DNA from: Coffea arabica
Lineage: Eukaryota; Streptophyta; Magnoliopsida; Gentianales; Rubiaceae
Reading direction: 5' to 3'
NCBI RefSeq assembly: GCF_036785885.1
Contig: NC_092326.1
Coordinates: 39,642,287-39,706,286 of the forward strand
Length of the DNA: 64,000 bases
Part shown: piece after piece, positions 11,531 through 21,400 of the stretch
Position numbering within the stretch: the stretch's first letter is position 1
Layout: every line of letters begins with the position of its first letter
Position numbers and translations under genes: made by a program
The notes under the pieces: model-generated
What the model was told of the DNA's origin: nothing
Database searches by the model: none
Seen by the model: the letters and a program-made list of their open reading frames with translations, nothing else

Positions 11531-13152
11531 TTTGTCTTTGAGAAACAACACTTATTGATAAGTAAGTCTACAGTGGGTCTTTAATAAAACTGCGACGTTT
11601 TTGGCAAAATAGCCAATTGTCTTGTTTTTGGCTTTCCTTTGCCGACGCTACTTTACCAAATTGCCTTCTGTGCTGAACGCGAAGACATATTCAGAACAGG
11701 GACCAGTCAGGAGCTTGTGCAAAGTACTCCTCCGAAGCACCATTGCCGGCCATCGAGAGGCGAAATTATGAGTAATCGAAGCAGATTTTAGCTCGCAACC
11801 TTCGATTCCAACCTCCTTCAGCTCGCGACTTCACTTCCAAACCTCCTCTGAGCTCCAACCCCCTCTTCGATCTTCGATCCATCTTGCTAGTACGCCCCTC
11901 TTTGAGATGTGACCTTGTCTGCAAGAGCCCATCATCGCGCTTCAATCCATCAGGATCTTAACCCCCTTTCACAGCGAACAACACATCTCGAGTGACTGGC
12001 AGCTCCAACCCGTCTTCGCCCTTCGATGTACTGTTAAGGTTATGTTTCTAAGGCATTTTGCGACTTTCACTTTACTGTTCTTGCTGCGTATTGTAAAGAA
12101 TAATGTGTGGGATGTTCAAAATTTGATGTCCGGAAGCCCCAAAAATTTGACTGTGAGGTCAAAATTTGTGCGCTGCTTTCAATTTTCCAAATCATCACAT
12201 TTAGAGGTGTTGGACAGTAGAGTTACAGATTAGTTGTGCAGAGTATTGTGGTGGATGAACCAAGTCTCGGCAATGCTGAAAATGAACCATGAAAAATTGA
12301 GCTGGTTTGAATATTGAGACGATAAACTGGCCATGCTCTGAATTCAATGTCAGATTTCATTTTTCAAAATATTGAGAAAGTGGATGACCACAATACGGCA
12401 TTGACTTCAATTCATATGAGTTGGTCATGAATTTTGAAGGGTGCTGTTTTGTCGGAGTTGGTGGTTGTATTCGATAGTCCTTATATAAATTTACCAAGAT
12501 TGAGATTCATTAGAATTGCCTAAATTCAGTGAATGAAGCATATGTTTGTGCTTCTGATGGAAATTACATGGAGAACTTGTGCTTCTGATTGTGCTTTGGC
12601 ATATTATTGCCCCCATGAGTGTGTCTCGCTTTGTTGAAATGCGACTGCAGTCATGTTTTCATATTATTGTAGCATTAATTCTTGTGTTTTTACCCCAAAA
12701 TGAACTCTCTGATGCTATTTCTGTGATTTTAAATTGTCTTCTCCGGCTATAAATGAGATTGGTATCTGCAGTCTAACTTCATACTGCTGTTTGGTGCTAC
12801 AAAACAGGGTAGGTTGGTGTTTTCATTGCCGTTCTCTAAAGTTACATGCCCCCTATTACCCGCCGTGCTTCCAAAGGTAGTTTGCGTGGTTCTGACTCTG
12901 TTTACTGCCTTGTTTAGTGCGACTAATTTTGACTCGTATGCAAACACAGCATTGAAGACGAAAAATTGTGACAGTCCAAGGGGATCCAACTCAGCTTGGG
13001 GGGAAAACGATTTACAAACGTGCATTTCTAACTACTACAAGGTAATACCTGCTAGTCCTCTACTTTCGCTACTTATTATTTCATCTCTGTTTTGTCCCGC
13101 CGATAGTATAAGTACCAACGTGTCTGATTGCCTTTGTTTATGGATTAATAAG
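11531..13152 (+). other. 5' region of the Harbinger element
   Basis: About 1.6 kb of leader or promoter sequence precedes ORF1. A CT-rich, less AT-rich block runs from 11640 to 12030. Frames such as 12042-12233 match nothing I know. The ORF1 frame stays open upstream to 12814, but there is no ATG supporting that longer start. Confidence 0.5.
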
Positions 13153-14245
13153 ATGAGAAAACAAAGGCGCAATCCAGGTGGACAGAAATTTTATTTCACT
13201 AGGAAGCAGGAAATAGAAATTGCTGAGCGCCTAGTCAGCATGCATAGAGCTAGTGAAATTAGGGACAATAATATTGGTAGCTACGTGGTTCCCGAAATTC
13301 AACAGCAGTTGAACAGCCAATTTGGCACATCGTTCACTTGGGACAGCATAAGAGCCAAATACTATGCCTTGCGAGAACTTACCAAGCTGTACATTGGCTT
13401 CAAGAGGCGGGAAACGGGACTGGGTTGGGATAGCCAGAACTTTACCTGGCTCATGGACGATAGCAAGTGGGCTGAGCTTGCACAGGTATTTTTTGTCAAG
13501 TAAACTGTTTTTATATCAATTTAATGGCTGTTAAAAGTTAATCAGATTATACGTGCAACTCCCTCAAATATCCTTTTGACTGTGTTTTTTTTTTTGTCAG
13601 GTGAACCCAAAATTTTTAAAATTTCAAGATGACTGCACCGTCTACCACTTGCTTGAGGAGGTTTTTGTCAACCAAGGAGCAACGGGAGATTTCAGCGCTG
13701 GCTTTGAGAACGAGCCCCGTACTTCACCCGAGGAGAGATACATGGAGAACCTTGCCCGATCGTCACGGGGAAAGGGAAGGTTGGATGCTGTGCATGAGGG
13801 TGTTCAAACTGAGTTAGCAGGAGCAAATGAAGCGAAAGGGAGAAAGGGCAAAGGAAAGCGAAAATCGGGGGACATGTCAAGCGGTAGTCCTATGTCCACC
13901 GCCTCCCATTCTGATAGGTACATGAAGGCTCTTGACACCATTGAGTCCCTGGTTAGTCGCCATAAGAGCAGCAGCATGGGCGTGTCAGTCAGTTCTCCGG
14001 ACAAGCAGTGTTCCGGCCGCGGTGGCCCGACCAAAACCACCTATGAAGTTGCCATGGATCAACTTCGGGGAATGGAGAACATTTCATACGCCTCCAAAAT
14101 GGCCGTGGCTGAAATATTGAAGGATAAGCAAGAGCTGGCCATTTGGAATTTAGCAAAATCGGACGCCGACCGCATCACATTTATGAAAACGAAAGGCTGT
14201 TTCCCACCTGATACGCAGGAGCCCCCTCCCCCACCTCCGTTCTAG
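13153..14245 (+). CDS. Harbinger ORF1: Myb/SANT-like DNA-binding protein
   Basis: Two exons, 13153-13485 and 13601-14245, with a GT-AG intron in phase 0, encode 325 residues. I chose the ATG at 13153 (MRKQRRNPGGQKFYF) because it lies just before the domain; the frame extends upstream only with non-ATG codons. Residues about 12-125 (from FTRKQEIEIAERL through FKRRETGLGWD and the WAELAQ / VNPKFLKF junction) match the Myb/SANT-like domain of plant transposon ORF1 proteins. A basic, low-complexity region follows (KGRKGKGKRKSGD), then a helical C-terminal part and a proline-rich end. In PIF/Harbinger elements this protein works with the transposase, helping nuclear import and binding to element ends. 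No stop or frameshift interrupts it. Confidence 0.85.
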
Positions 14246-15107
14246 GCGTTTCATTTCCATCGGGAGCTTGTATCTGAGACTTGAGTTGTTGACTTACTTT
14301 CTTTATAGCCAACTCAGCTTGTTGTAGCATTTGCTACCGATACATTTGAGTGTTTTTTTTTCAGAGGTGTTGTGATTTGTCTATTTGGATTCTGGCCCCG
14401 TACTGGCCATGAGTTTGTTCAGTTTTTATTGCATTCGGCTGGAGTTGTTGGGTTTTTATTATTATTGATGATGTGTTTGTGGCATTGACTGTCTTGGTTA
14501 ATTTCTAAATTCAGGGGGGCTTTGTGTCCATGAATGCCCTGGATATGATATGTCGAAACGCAGGATTTGAGTTAATTGTGTTTGGTCCTCTGTTGGTTGC
14601 TATTTAAAACCATGAGTAGTATATATTTTTGGGGATGACTTTGTGGGATAATTTCTAAGGATAGGATTAGGAATGTGGTGCTAGTTTTCATTAACAACAG
14701 GTTACTCGTTTTAAGGCATTTGTTCATAGCTACAAATGTTGTGAACTGAAATGGCAAAGTAAAATGCTGTCCTAAGGTATATGATTGGCCAGGTTTTGTT
14801 GTTGTCCAAATATTCACTTATTGGCTTGTTAGTAGCTGTCTTGACTTGAAATCTTATTCACTGTGATGAATATATATTCCAAGAGCTATTGCCATATTAC
14901 TAGCTATCATGTGGTGGATTTTTTTTTTTTCAGATTTGTTGCCTGAACTAGCACATAAGCTGCCTTCTTGATTTGCTGATGCTATATAGCTATTTGCCAG
15001 TATGCTTTAATTAGGAGATAATGGCGTTGTTGTTGATCATGCCTTTTGAAAATAGCCTTTTTTCTCAGGATCACGAGTGACTTTGGCTGCCGAGATCACA
15101 TTTGGAA
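14246..15107 (+). other. Spacer between ORF1 and transposase
   Basis: AT-rich, with no coding signal. It presumably holds the ORF1 3' end and the transposase promoter. No terminator motif can be assigned. Confidence 0.5.
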
Positions 15108-16498
15108 ATGGAGTATGAGCATTATTTGCAAGGTGGGGATTTCTTCGACGAAGGAGATGAGGAGGAGATACTTTTGACCTTCACCTACTTTGTGCTTGTT
15201 GGATTGGCTCTGTTCGACCCATACCTAAACCCTGTGGAACGCCGACGAATTCGAGATGGTGCACAGTCGGGTGCTCAATGGGTTGTAGAACTCATAAACG
15301 GCCATCGAGACAGAATATTCGACAACCTTCGAATGGAAGCTTCGCTTTTCCTCCAGTTATGTGATTTGTTGATTGAGAGGGGCTATTGGGAGCCCCACCC
15401 GACAGGACGGGTAGGCATTCACGAGTCTCTCGCCATTTGCCTTCTTTGCTTGAGTCATAACGAGCGACATAGGGTGCTAGCCGAGAGATTCCAACGCACA
15501 ACCGAGACCACAGACCGTCATCTTCGACGATGCCTTCGATCTCTCGTTCGCTTGGGACGTGATTTTGTCCAGCCGATAGATTATCACACGACGAATCCAA
15601 GAATACAGAACAGTGCTACGTTTTGGCCATGGTTTAAGGTTAGGGATATTTTGTGAAATCTCTTATTAATTATAATCTATAGGAGACTGAACGTCTACTT
15701 ATTGTGATTAGGATTGTGTTGGAGCTATTGATGGAACGCATGTTTCAGCTTGGTGTAGAGCTGAAGACAGGGAGCGTTATCGGAATAGGCATGGCGGCTT
15801 ATCGCAAAATATATTAGCAGTGTGTGATCATAATATGCGATTCACTTATGTCAGGGTAGGGTGGGAGGGTAGCGCACATGATTCTAGGATCTTAAAAGAT
15901 GTCTTACTTGATCCTAATTGTGCTTTTCCATGGCCACCAGAAGGTAATTTGGGTATTAAATCATCCATTTGGAATTTATCGCATGACTTTTCTTAAAACA
16001 TTTATAGTAATATTTATAATGCACTTAACTATAATTACATTGTGTGCAGGGAAGTATTATGCGGTGGATGCGGCATACACGAACATGCCAGGATTTATGG
16101 CTCCCTTTAGGGGTGCACGGGGAACCCAACAGGAGCGGGCAGCAAGAACACTTTTCAACAGACGCCATGCATCGTTACGGAATATTATAGAACGCACGTT
16201 TGGTGTTCTTAAGAAGCGATTTCCGATACTTAAGGGCCCCATGCAGAACTATTTGATGGCGACACAGAATAATATTGTCCTGGCTTGCTGTGCATTGCAC
16301 AACTTTATGCGCGATAATGTCCCGAATGACGCATATTTTGTTGAAGAAGAGAATATTGCAGCACAGGCAGATAATATAAATCATGTGGTGGACCAAATGG
16401 CCGGTGCAGAACCACTGGATATGTCGCCTCAAGGAATTGCTGGTTGGAATGAATTCAGGAGCGGCTTGGCAAACAGCATGTACTATCACCAACATTAG
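15108..16498 (+). CDS. PIF/Harbinger transposase (DDE superfamily nuclease)
   Basis: Three exons, 15108-15638, 15712-15943 and 16050-16498, with GT-AG introns, sum to 1212 nt and 403 residues. The start is the ATG at 15108. The N-terminal half has the helical region usual in these transposases (ESLAICLLCLSHNERHR, then a QRTTETTDRHL helix-turn-helix-like stretch). The C-terminal half is the DDE_Tnp_4 fold, with GAIDGTH (D184), GSAHDSRIL (D234), YYAVDAAYTNMPGF (D261) and NIIERTFGVLKKRFPIL (E302). D184, D261 and E302 are the likely catalytic triad. It would cut at the element's inverted ends and reinsert it. All key residues and the whole frame are intact, so activity is possible, but expression is unknown. 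Confidence 0.92.
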
Positions 16499-16750
16499 TA
16501 GCTCCATTTTGTCGTTATCTATTTTGTAGCTTTTGTAACTAGTTGGCGGATTGCGAATGGCAAACTTTTTCCCTAATGGTTCCACGGTGGCTATTGTATA
16601 TGACATGTACACTTATGTAAAATCTCTATCTATTAATCTATAGTTTTAATTATACCAGTGTTGTACTGATAAAGTATTTTGTTGAATGAAATTTATTGAT
16701 TTTTTTAATTACCAATTTGAATGAATGTTTTTCGAAAATAGCTAAAAAAA

Positions 16751-16850
16751 AGCTTGTTTTTGAAAAACAAGCTGTTTTTCAAAAACAGATAATCCAAACA
16801 AGTTTGTTTTTGAAAAACAAGCTGTTTCTCAAAAACAGCTAATCCAAACA
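16751..16850. repeat. Two tandem 50-bp palindromic subterminal repeats
   Basis: Units 16751-16800 and 16801-16850 are identical at 47 of 50 positions. Each contains two abutting palindromes, AGCTTGTTTTT-G-AAAAACAAGCT and CTGTTTTT-C-AAAAACAG, then the terminal-repeat motif AATCCAAACA. A further partial copy continues toward the right end. Subterminal repeats of this sort are often transposase binding sites; that role is inferred here. Confidence 0.85.
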
Positions 16851-16889
16851 ACATTTGCTGTTTTTCAAAAAATGAATAGTATAGTTTTT

Positions 16890-16926
16890 AAAAAAACAAC
16901 CCCAAAAACAGCTAATCCAAGCGGAT
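16890..16926 (-). repeat. Right terminal inverted repeat of the Harbinger element
   Basis: Read on the minus strand it begins GATCCGCTTGGATTAGCTGT, matching the left end at TTGGATT and in the following CAG/CTG plus T-run block. Confidence 0.65.
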
Positions 16927-17105
16927 CAGGAATTTTTTGAGAAAATTTGTTTATATTTTTCGTGAACATATTTTTAAATTTTTTTATTATATATATATGT
17001 GTATGTGTCAAATAATTACATTATAATTTGTTATAAAAGCTTTAAAAGTTAACAATACAAATGAGTACGAACAACAATTATTTCACTAAATAACAATATT
17101 TCATG

Positions 17106-17955
17106 TAGAGGGGGGCGGAATGGGCGGGATTTGCTTGGGTTTGAAATAGAACCGAGTCATATGGACTTGGGTTTTGGGACTAACTTGGGCGGGATCACTT
17201 TGGGATGGTTTAGATTGATCCCGTCTAATACCCAAATATATTTTCTACATATTTTTTTCCTTTAATTCATTTTTTATTTTTTATTTATTAAATTTCTTTT
17301 AGTTTTGTTAAATAAACATGCAAGTGCTTTATACTCAAGATTCCCACCAAAATTTGGATTAACAAATAAAGGAAAAGATAGATATACAGCCATATTCCAA
17401 CATATATCAAGATGGTCATGGTACTTAGGGTGTTGAACATTTATTCTCATCATTGTCCAAGGATGGCAGGTCTAAATTGACTGAAATGCTGGAAATTCTT
17501 GTGGATAATGACTAGGAAGACTACTAGATTATATTCGCTGATATAATTATAAAAATTGTTAAAAATAATATTTGAATCTAAGACTCCGTTTGGATTGGCT
17601 ATTTTTTCAAAAAATAAGTTTTTCAAATACAATGTTACCGTAATATTCAATAACTCAAAAAACATTCCATCCATATTAGCATATCAAATATTTAAAAAAA
17701 AAATTTATAGTAAAAATTTTTTATATACACTGCTACAATAAAATATTTTAAAAACATATCTCAAAAACAGCTAATCCAAACAGAGCGCTTGCTATTTGAG
17801 CCCAATGGGTACCCAAGTGTTTCCCAAAATTTTCCATCAATTAATGGGTACAATTGAAATTTGTCCCATTTTAAATCCAATATCAAATTTCAGTACCCAT
17901 CCCGCCCAATGGGCATAGATAATCCATTGAGAATTGGGACAAATTGTCACCTCTA
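17106..17955. mobile_element. Non-autonomous hAT-like element with 8-bp target duplication
   Basis: ATTTCATG occurs exactly at 17098-17105 and 17956-17963, directly flanking TAGAGG at the left end and CCTCTA at the right end. An 8-bp duplication and short inverted ends are the hAT signature. The subterminal regions are GC-rich with GGGCGGGAT-type and CCCGCCCAATGGG-type repeats in opposite orientation. No transposase is encoded. A second, unrelated element is nested at about 17583-17787. Confidence 0.8.
17583..17787. mobile_element. ~205-bp MITE with Harbinger-like ends, nested in the hAT-like element
   Basis: The left end (17583 on) reads CTCCGTTTGGATTGGCTATT, and the right end on the opposite strand reads CGCTCTGTTTGGATTAGCTG. 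The two are inverted repeats of about 22 bp. They share GTTTGGATT and the CAAAAACAGCTAATCC block with the Harbinger element 650 bp upstream. The interior is AT-rich and non-coding. No clear target duplication was found. Confidence 0.7.
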
Positions 17956-18475
17956 ATTTCATGTAATTTGAAATATGATGTGATTCTTGTTCATATAAAT
18001 TATTCCTAGTATTCTATTGTTCTACTTCTATATCACGGATTTGCTCCACATATATGCCTTTTATTTATTTATTTTTTTTGGAAAAGGGTATTAAATATTA
18101 AGACTAATGAGTAGGTGTAAATCTTGAAAAATGCATTGCTTTAGTTCAAAGCATGAAAGTAAGGAATAGAAGGAATGTGAAAAAGATTTTAGGGTCATTT
18201 TAGTAATTCCATAAATTTCCAATAATGACGACATCAGTAACTACATTATTGCTTTTTCGTCTACGTCTCTTCCCACCTTCCCCTGTCCTCCACCCATAAA
18301 GCTATAAATAACAAAGTCCTCTTTCTCTTTCTCTCTCATCGACCAAACAAATACGAGTTGAGGTACTCATCATTTCGGCTTCATCAATCTCTCGCATTTT
18401 TAGGGCTTTATTTCTTCATCTGCAGCTGCTTATAATTTTTTTGTATCGTATATCTACAGCCGGAGAGACAGAGAA
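17956..18475 (+). other. ARIADNE promoter and 5' UTR region
   Basis: AT-rich upstream DNA with a TATA element at 18303-18310. It is followed by a CT-rich stretch (18320-18345) typical of plant transcription start regions, and about 130 bases of leader before the ATG at 18476. Confidence 0.55.
18303..18310 (+). promoter_or_regulatory. TATA box of the ARIADNE gene
   Basis: TATAAATA lies about 170 bp before the start codon and is followed by a CT-rich tract. A transcription start near 18335-18345 is inferred. Confidence 0.55.
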
Positions 18476-21400
18476 ATGGATTCCGAGGGCGCAATGTTGA
18501 TGCACGACGCCGAGTCCTTAGACGATAACTTTTACAGCGGCGACGACTCCGATGACGCCGACGTAATCATGTATTACGACTTCACAGATAATGACTCCGA
18601 TGATTCCGATGAGCTTCCCTCCCACCACCGCTTTCAGGTATCATTTTCTTTTCATCATTGTCACCGTCATGTTCTCCTGTAAATTTTTTATTATAACGAT
18701 ATATATATATATATGGTTGGACGATCGATCAGCTTAGGTATGAATTTGCATGTTAGGTGTTAATTTGCTGGTAATTTTAATACGATTCAGCTGTTTGAAA
18801 AGCTGATTTTTTCCCCTGAGGGCTGGATCATGGTTTTTCTTCATCTGGGCTACTTCATGATCGTATCTCTGGAAAATGATTGAGAAATGAACCGGGTAGT
18901 TTGAATTTAGCTGAATTCAGTGTTAGTGTATTTGATAGGAGCTTAGAAGTAAGAAAAGATACCATCAGCTTGATGAGCTGTATTTCGCTTATTGTTGCAA
19001 ACTGATGTCTGGAACATTCAGCTTCTTTTTACGCTTGTTTCCGGCGGTGGCATTATGAGTTTTGTGCTTGGATATGTAAATGCGTTTTACATTCGAGGAG
19101 AACAGTTGGAGCCACTTAGCTTATAACTTTTTTAAAATTTCTGTCGTTCCTTGTTACTCTATAATTAAGAATAATGTGGGTTAACTTAGACCTAAAAAGT
19201 TGAAAAAGTTGCTCTTTGACTTGTTTCTCTGTCTAACCTGATTTTGACTGAAAATTAACACAAAGGAATGCTGAGTCTCAGGGATTAGCATTACTAATTT
19301 GCTGAGTTGTTCATCTATTAAATCAACTTGACAGGGAACTTGATGATTATACAAGTTTAAAGCATGGCCTATATTGGAGGAGTCAAAGGAATGGTTGGAC
19401 ATTATCGAGAAACAAATGAAATCATCAAAATCTCTTTTAAACCTGGGGTATTTTTATAACTTTTCCCAAAAAAGGGAAAAAAAAAAGAAAGAAAATACAG
19501 TGAACTAGGATTCTTCCTTCCATTTGTTACCACTTTTGGACAAAACAGAATTGCTGATAGCATCCATTATTTGACCTCCATCTGCTTCGTTTTTCTGTGC
19601 TTTCTTACCCTCTTTAAAATAATCAAAGAACAATGAACTTAATCTCTTATTCCTTTCCTTTCTTATCTTCTTGTTCTGTTAAGCAAAAGATAGGTATTGA
19701 GTTTATGGACAAAGTGAGATGAAATATTTGTTTTGCTTGTTGTGTGAAGTTGAGCCTTCACGTTGTACCTCACCTATTGTACCTTCCAACATTCTACATG
19801 TGCGCATCCTGAAATTTTCATTCTTTAGTTTCTTCATCTTTTCACAAGATATGTTTGGGTGTAATTTAGACTCCTAACATGGTCAATGTTTATTGACTGA
19901 ACAACTTCTGTGAACTGTATTATTCTGTTCTGATAAGTTTGAATTTTGTTAAGAAATGACAGAATTCAAATTGATGAAGCACTCAGTTTTACTTATAATT
20001 GATCTTTATTGTGCTTTTATCACTATTGTGTATAATATTGTTGAGAATTGTACCTCAGTGATTGCTTTGTGATATATGCTTTATATAAGTAACAGATCCA
20101 ACACGTTGCAGTCTCCAAAGAGCATATTTCTAGATTGGCAGGGTAATGCCCTCTCATAAAAATGCATGAACTCTAAATCTGGATGTCAAATAATTGAAGT
20201 GACTATTGTTATATCAGATAAGATGTTTCTGAGGGCTCAATTATCCAGGATATGTATGAAATTGATTTGGGTGGTTCTTGCATGTAAAAAAGGCATTTTC
20301 TGATTATCTAGCAAGCTTCCGTTGTGGGTGAATGCATTTGTCTAATGGATTAGAAGAAGAAAAAGAATTTCTAGTAGTATTGCTGAGGTTTGTTGTTCAT
20401 GATAAGTTGAAAGAGGCAAACTTGGGTAAAGATGAGTTCAATTTTTGGAACATCTTCGTGCTTAAATGGAGTAAGTTCATCTGCCTGCATAAGCTTAATA
20501 CTTTTCCCCTGCTGTTATCAAGCTAACATATGTTCTAGACCCATGGACTTTGGTTTGATGATACACACACTATCCATGAGCATGTAATTTTTATCAATGT
20601 TTCTCAATCCTGTGTTAGAGAAGTAGTGTTAGCCATTTTAGAAAGAGAATTTGATTGCATCATTTTGTCTAGCTTTGGTTGGAAAAGCTTAATGAAGTAC
20701 TACTCCTGAAGTTTGTCAAGTACCTGCTAATAAGAGGAGACTCTTAGAAGTGTTGCATTCTCTCACCTTATGACATTCCACTAGATTAGCACATTCCCCT
20801 GCCCTTATGGCATCCTGAAATCTGGTGGTCAATAAACCAGCCAGAATTTTACCCAATTCTGCTTCTCTGCTGACTACTTCTTAATCTTTCTGTAGAAAAT
20901 TTCACCTAATCTGCAACATAAAATGGGTAAAATAGTACTTATACTTTGAGAGTTCAATGGTAAACATCTACTAAATAATCAAGGACTCATTGCTAATCTT
21001 TACTCTTTGTATGGTTATCTTTGTGATTTATGAGACTGAGCCATGACTCAAGGAGCTTGATACTTGTATGCATGTGCTGGCAGTTCTGAGTCCTTCCTTT
21101 CTGTTCTGCCTGCTTGTTTGCCTTGACCTACTGTTTTGTCCTGTTATTTTAATTTGAATTGTGCCTCTAAATATAGGTTTCATGTGTTGCATGATTGGAC
21201 TTTGAAGTTAATTTTCAAATTCTGTTGCAGCCAAACTATACCGTTTTGACTGAAGCCGATATATGTCAGCGTCAAGAGGAAAATATCACACAGATATCTA
21301 CGGTGCTTTCAATATCAAGAATTGCTGCTAGTATTCTGCTGCGCCACTATAATTGGTGAGCTGTCTTTCTATTGGTTTCCGTATTCCTATTTGTGTTAAA

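Larger units (their letters stand above)
11494..16926 (+). mobile_element. PIF/Harbinger DNA transposon, apparently with intact ORF1 and transposase
   Basis: The element is about 5.4 kb. The left end begins GGGTTCGTTTGGATTGACAG (11494). The right end, read on the other strand from 16926, begins GATCCGCTTGGATTAGCTGT. The ends are imperfect inverted repeats sharing TTGGATT and a CTGTTTTT block. Both usual PIF/Harbinger genes lie inside on the + strand: a Myb/SANT-like ORF1 and a DDE transposase, each open across canonical introns. I could not fix a 3-bp target duplication, so the end coordinates are good only to a few bases. Confidence 0.85.
16499..17105. other. 3' region of the Harbinger element and short flank
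   Basis: This holds the transposase 3' UTR, AT-rich sequence, the subterminal repeats at 16751-16850 and the right inverted end near 16926. It is followed by about 180 bp of AT-rich DNA up to the hAT-like element. No gene is visible. Confidence 0.6.

Noticed and set aside
12814-13152. N-terminal extension of Harbinger ORF1
   Set aside because: The frame is open but begins without an ATG, the residues look unlike the conserved domain, and it is more likely leader sequence.
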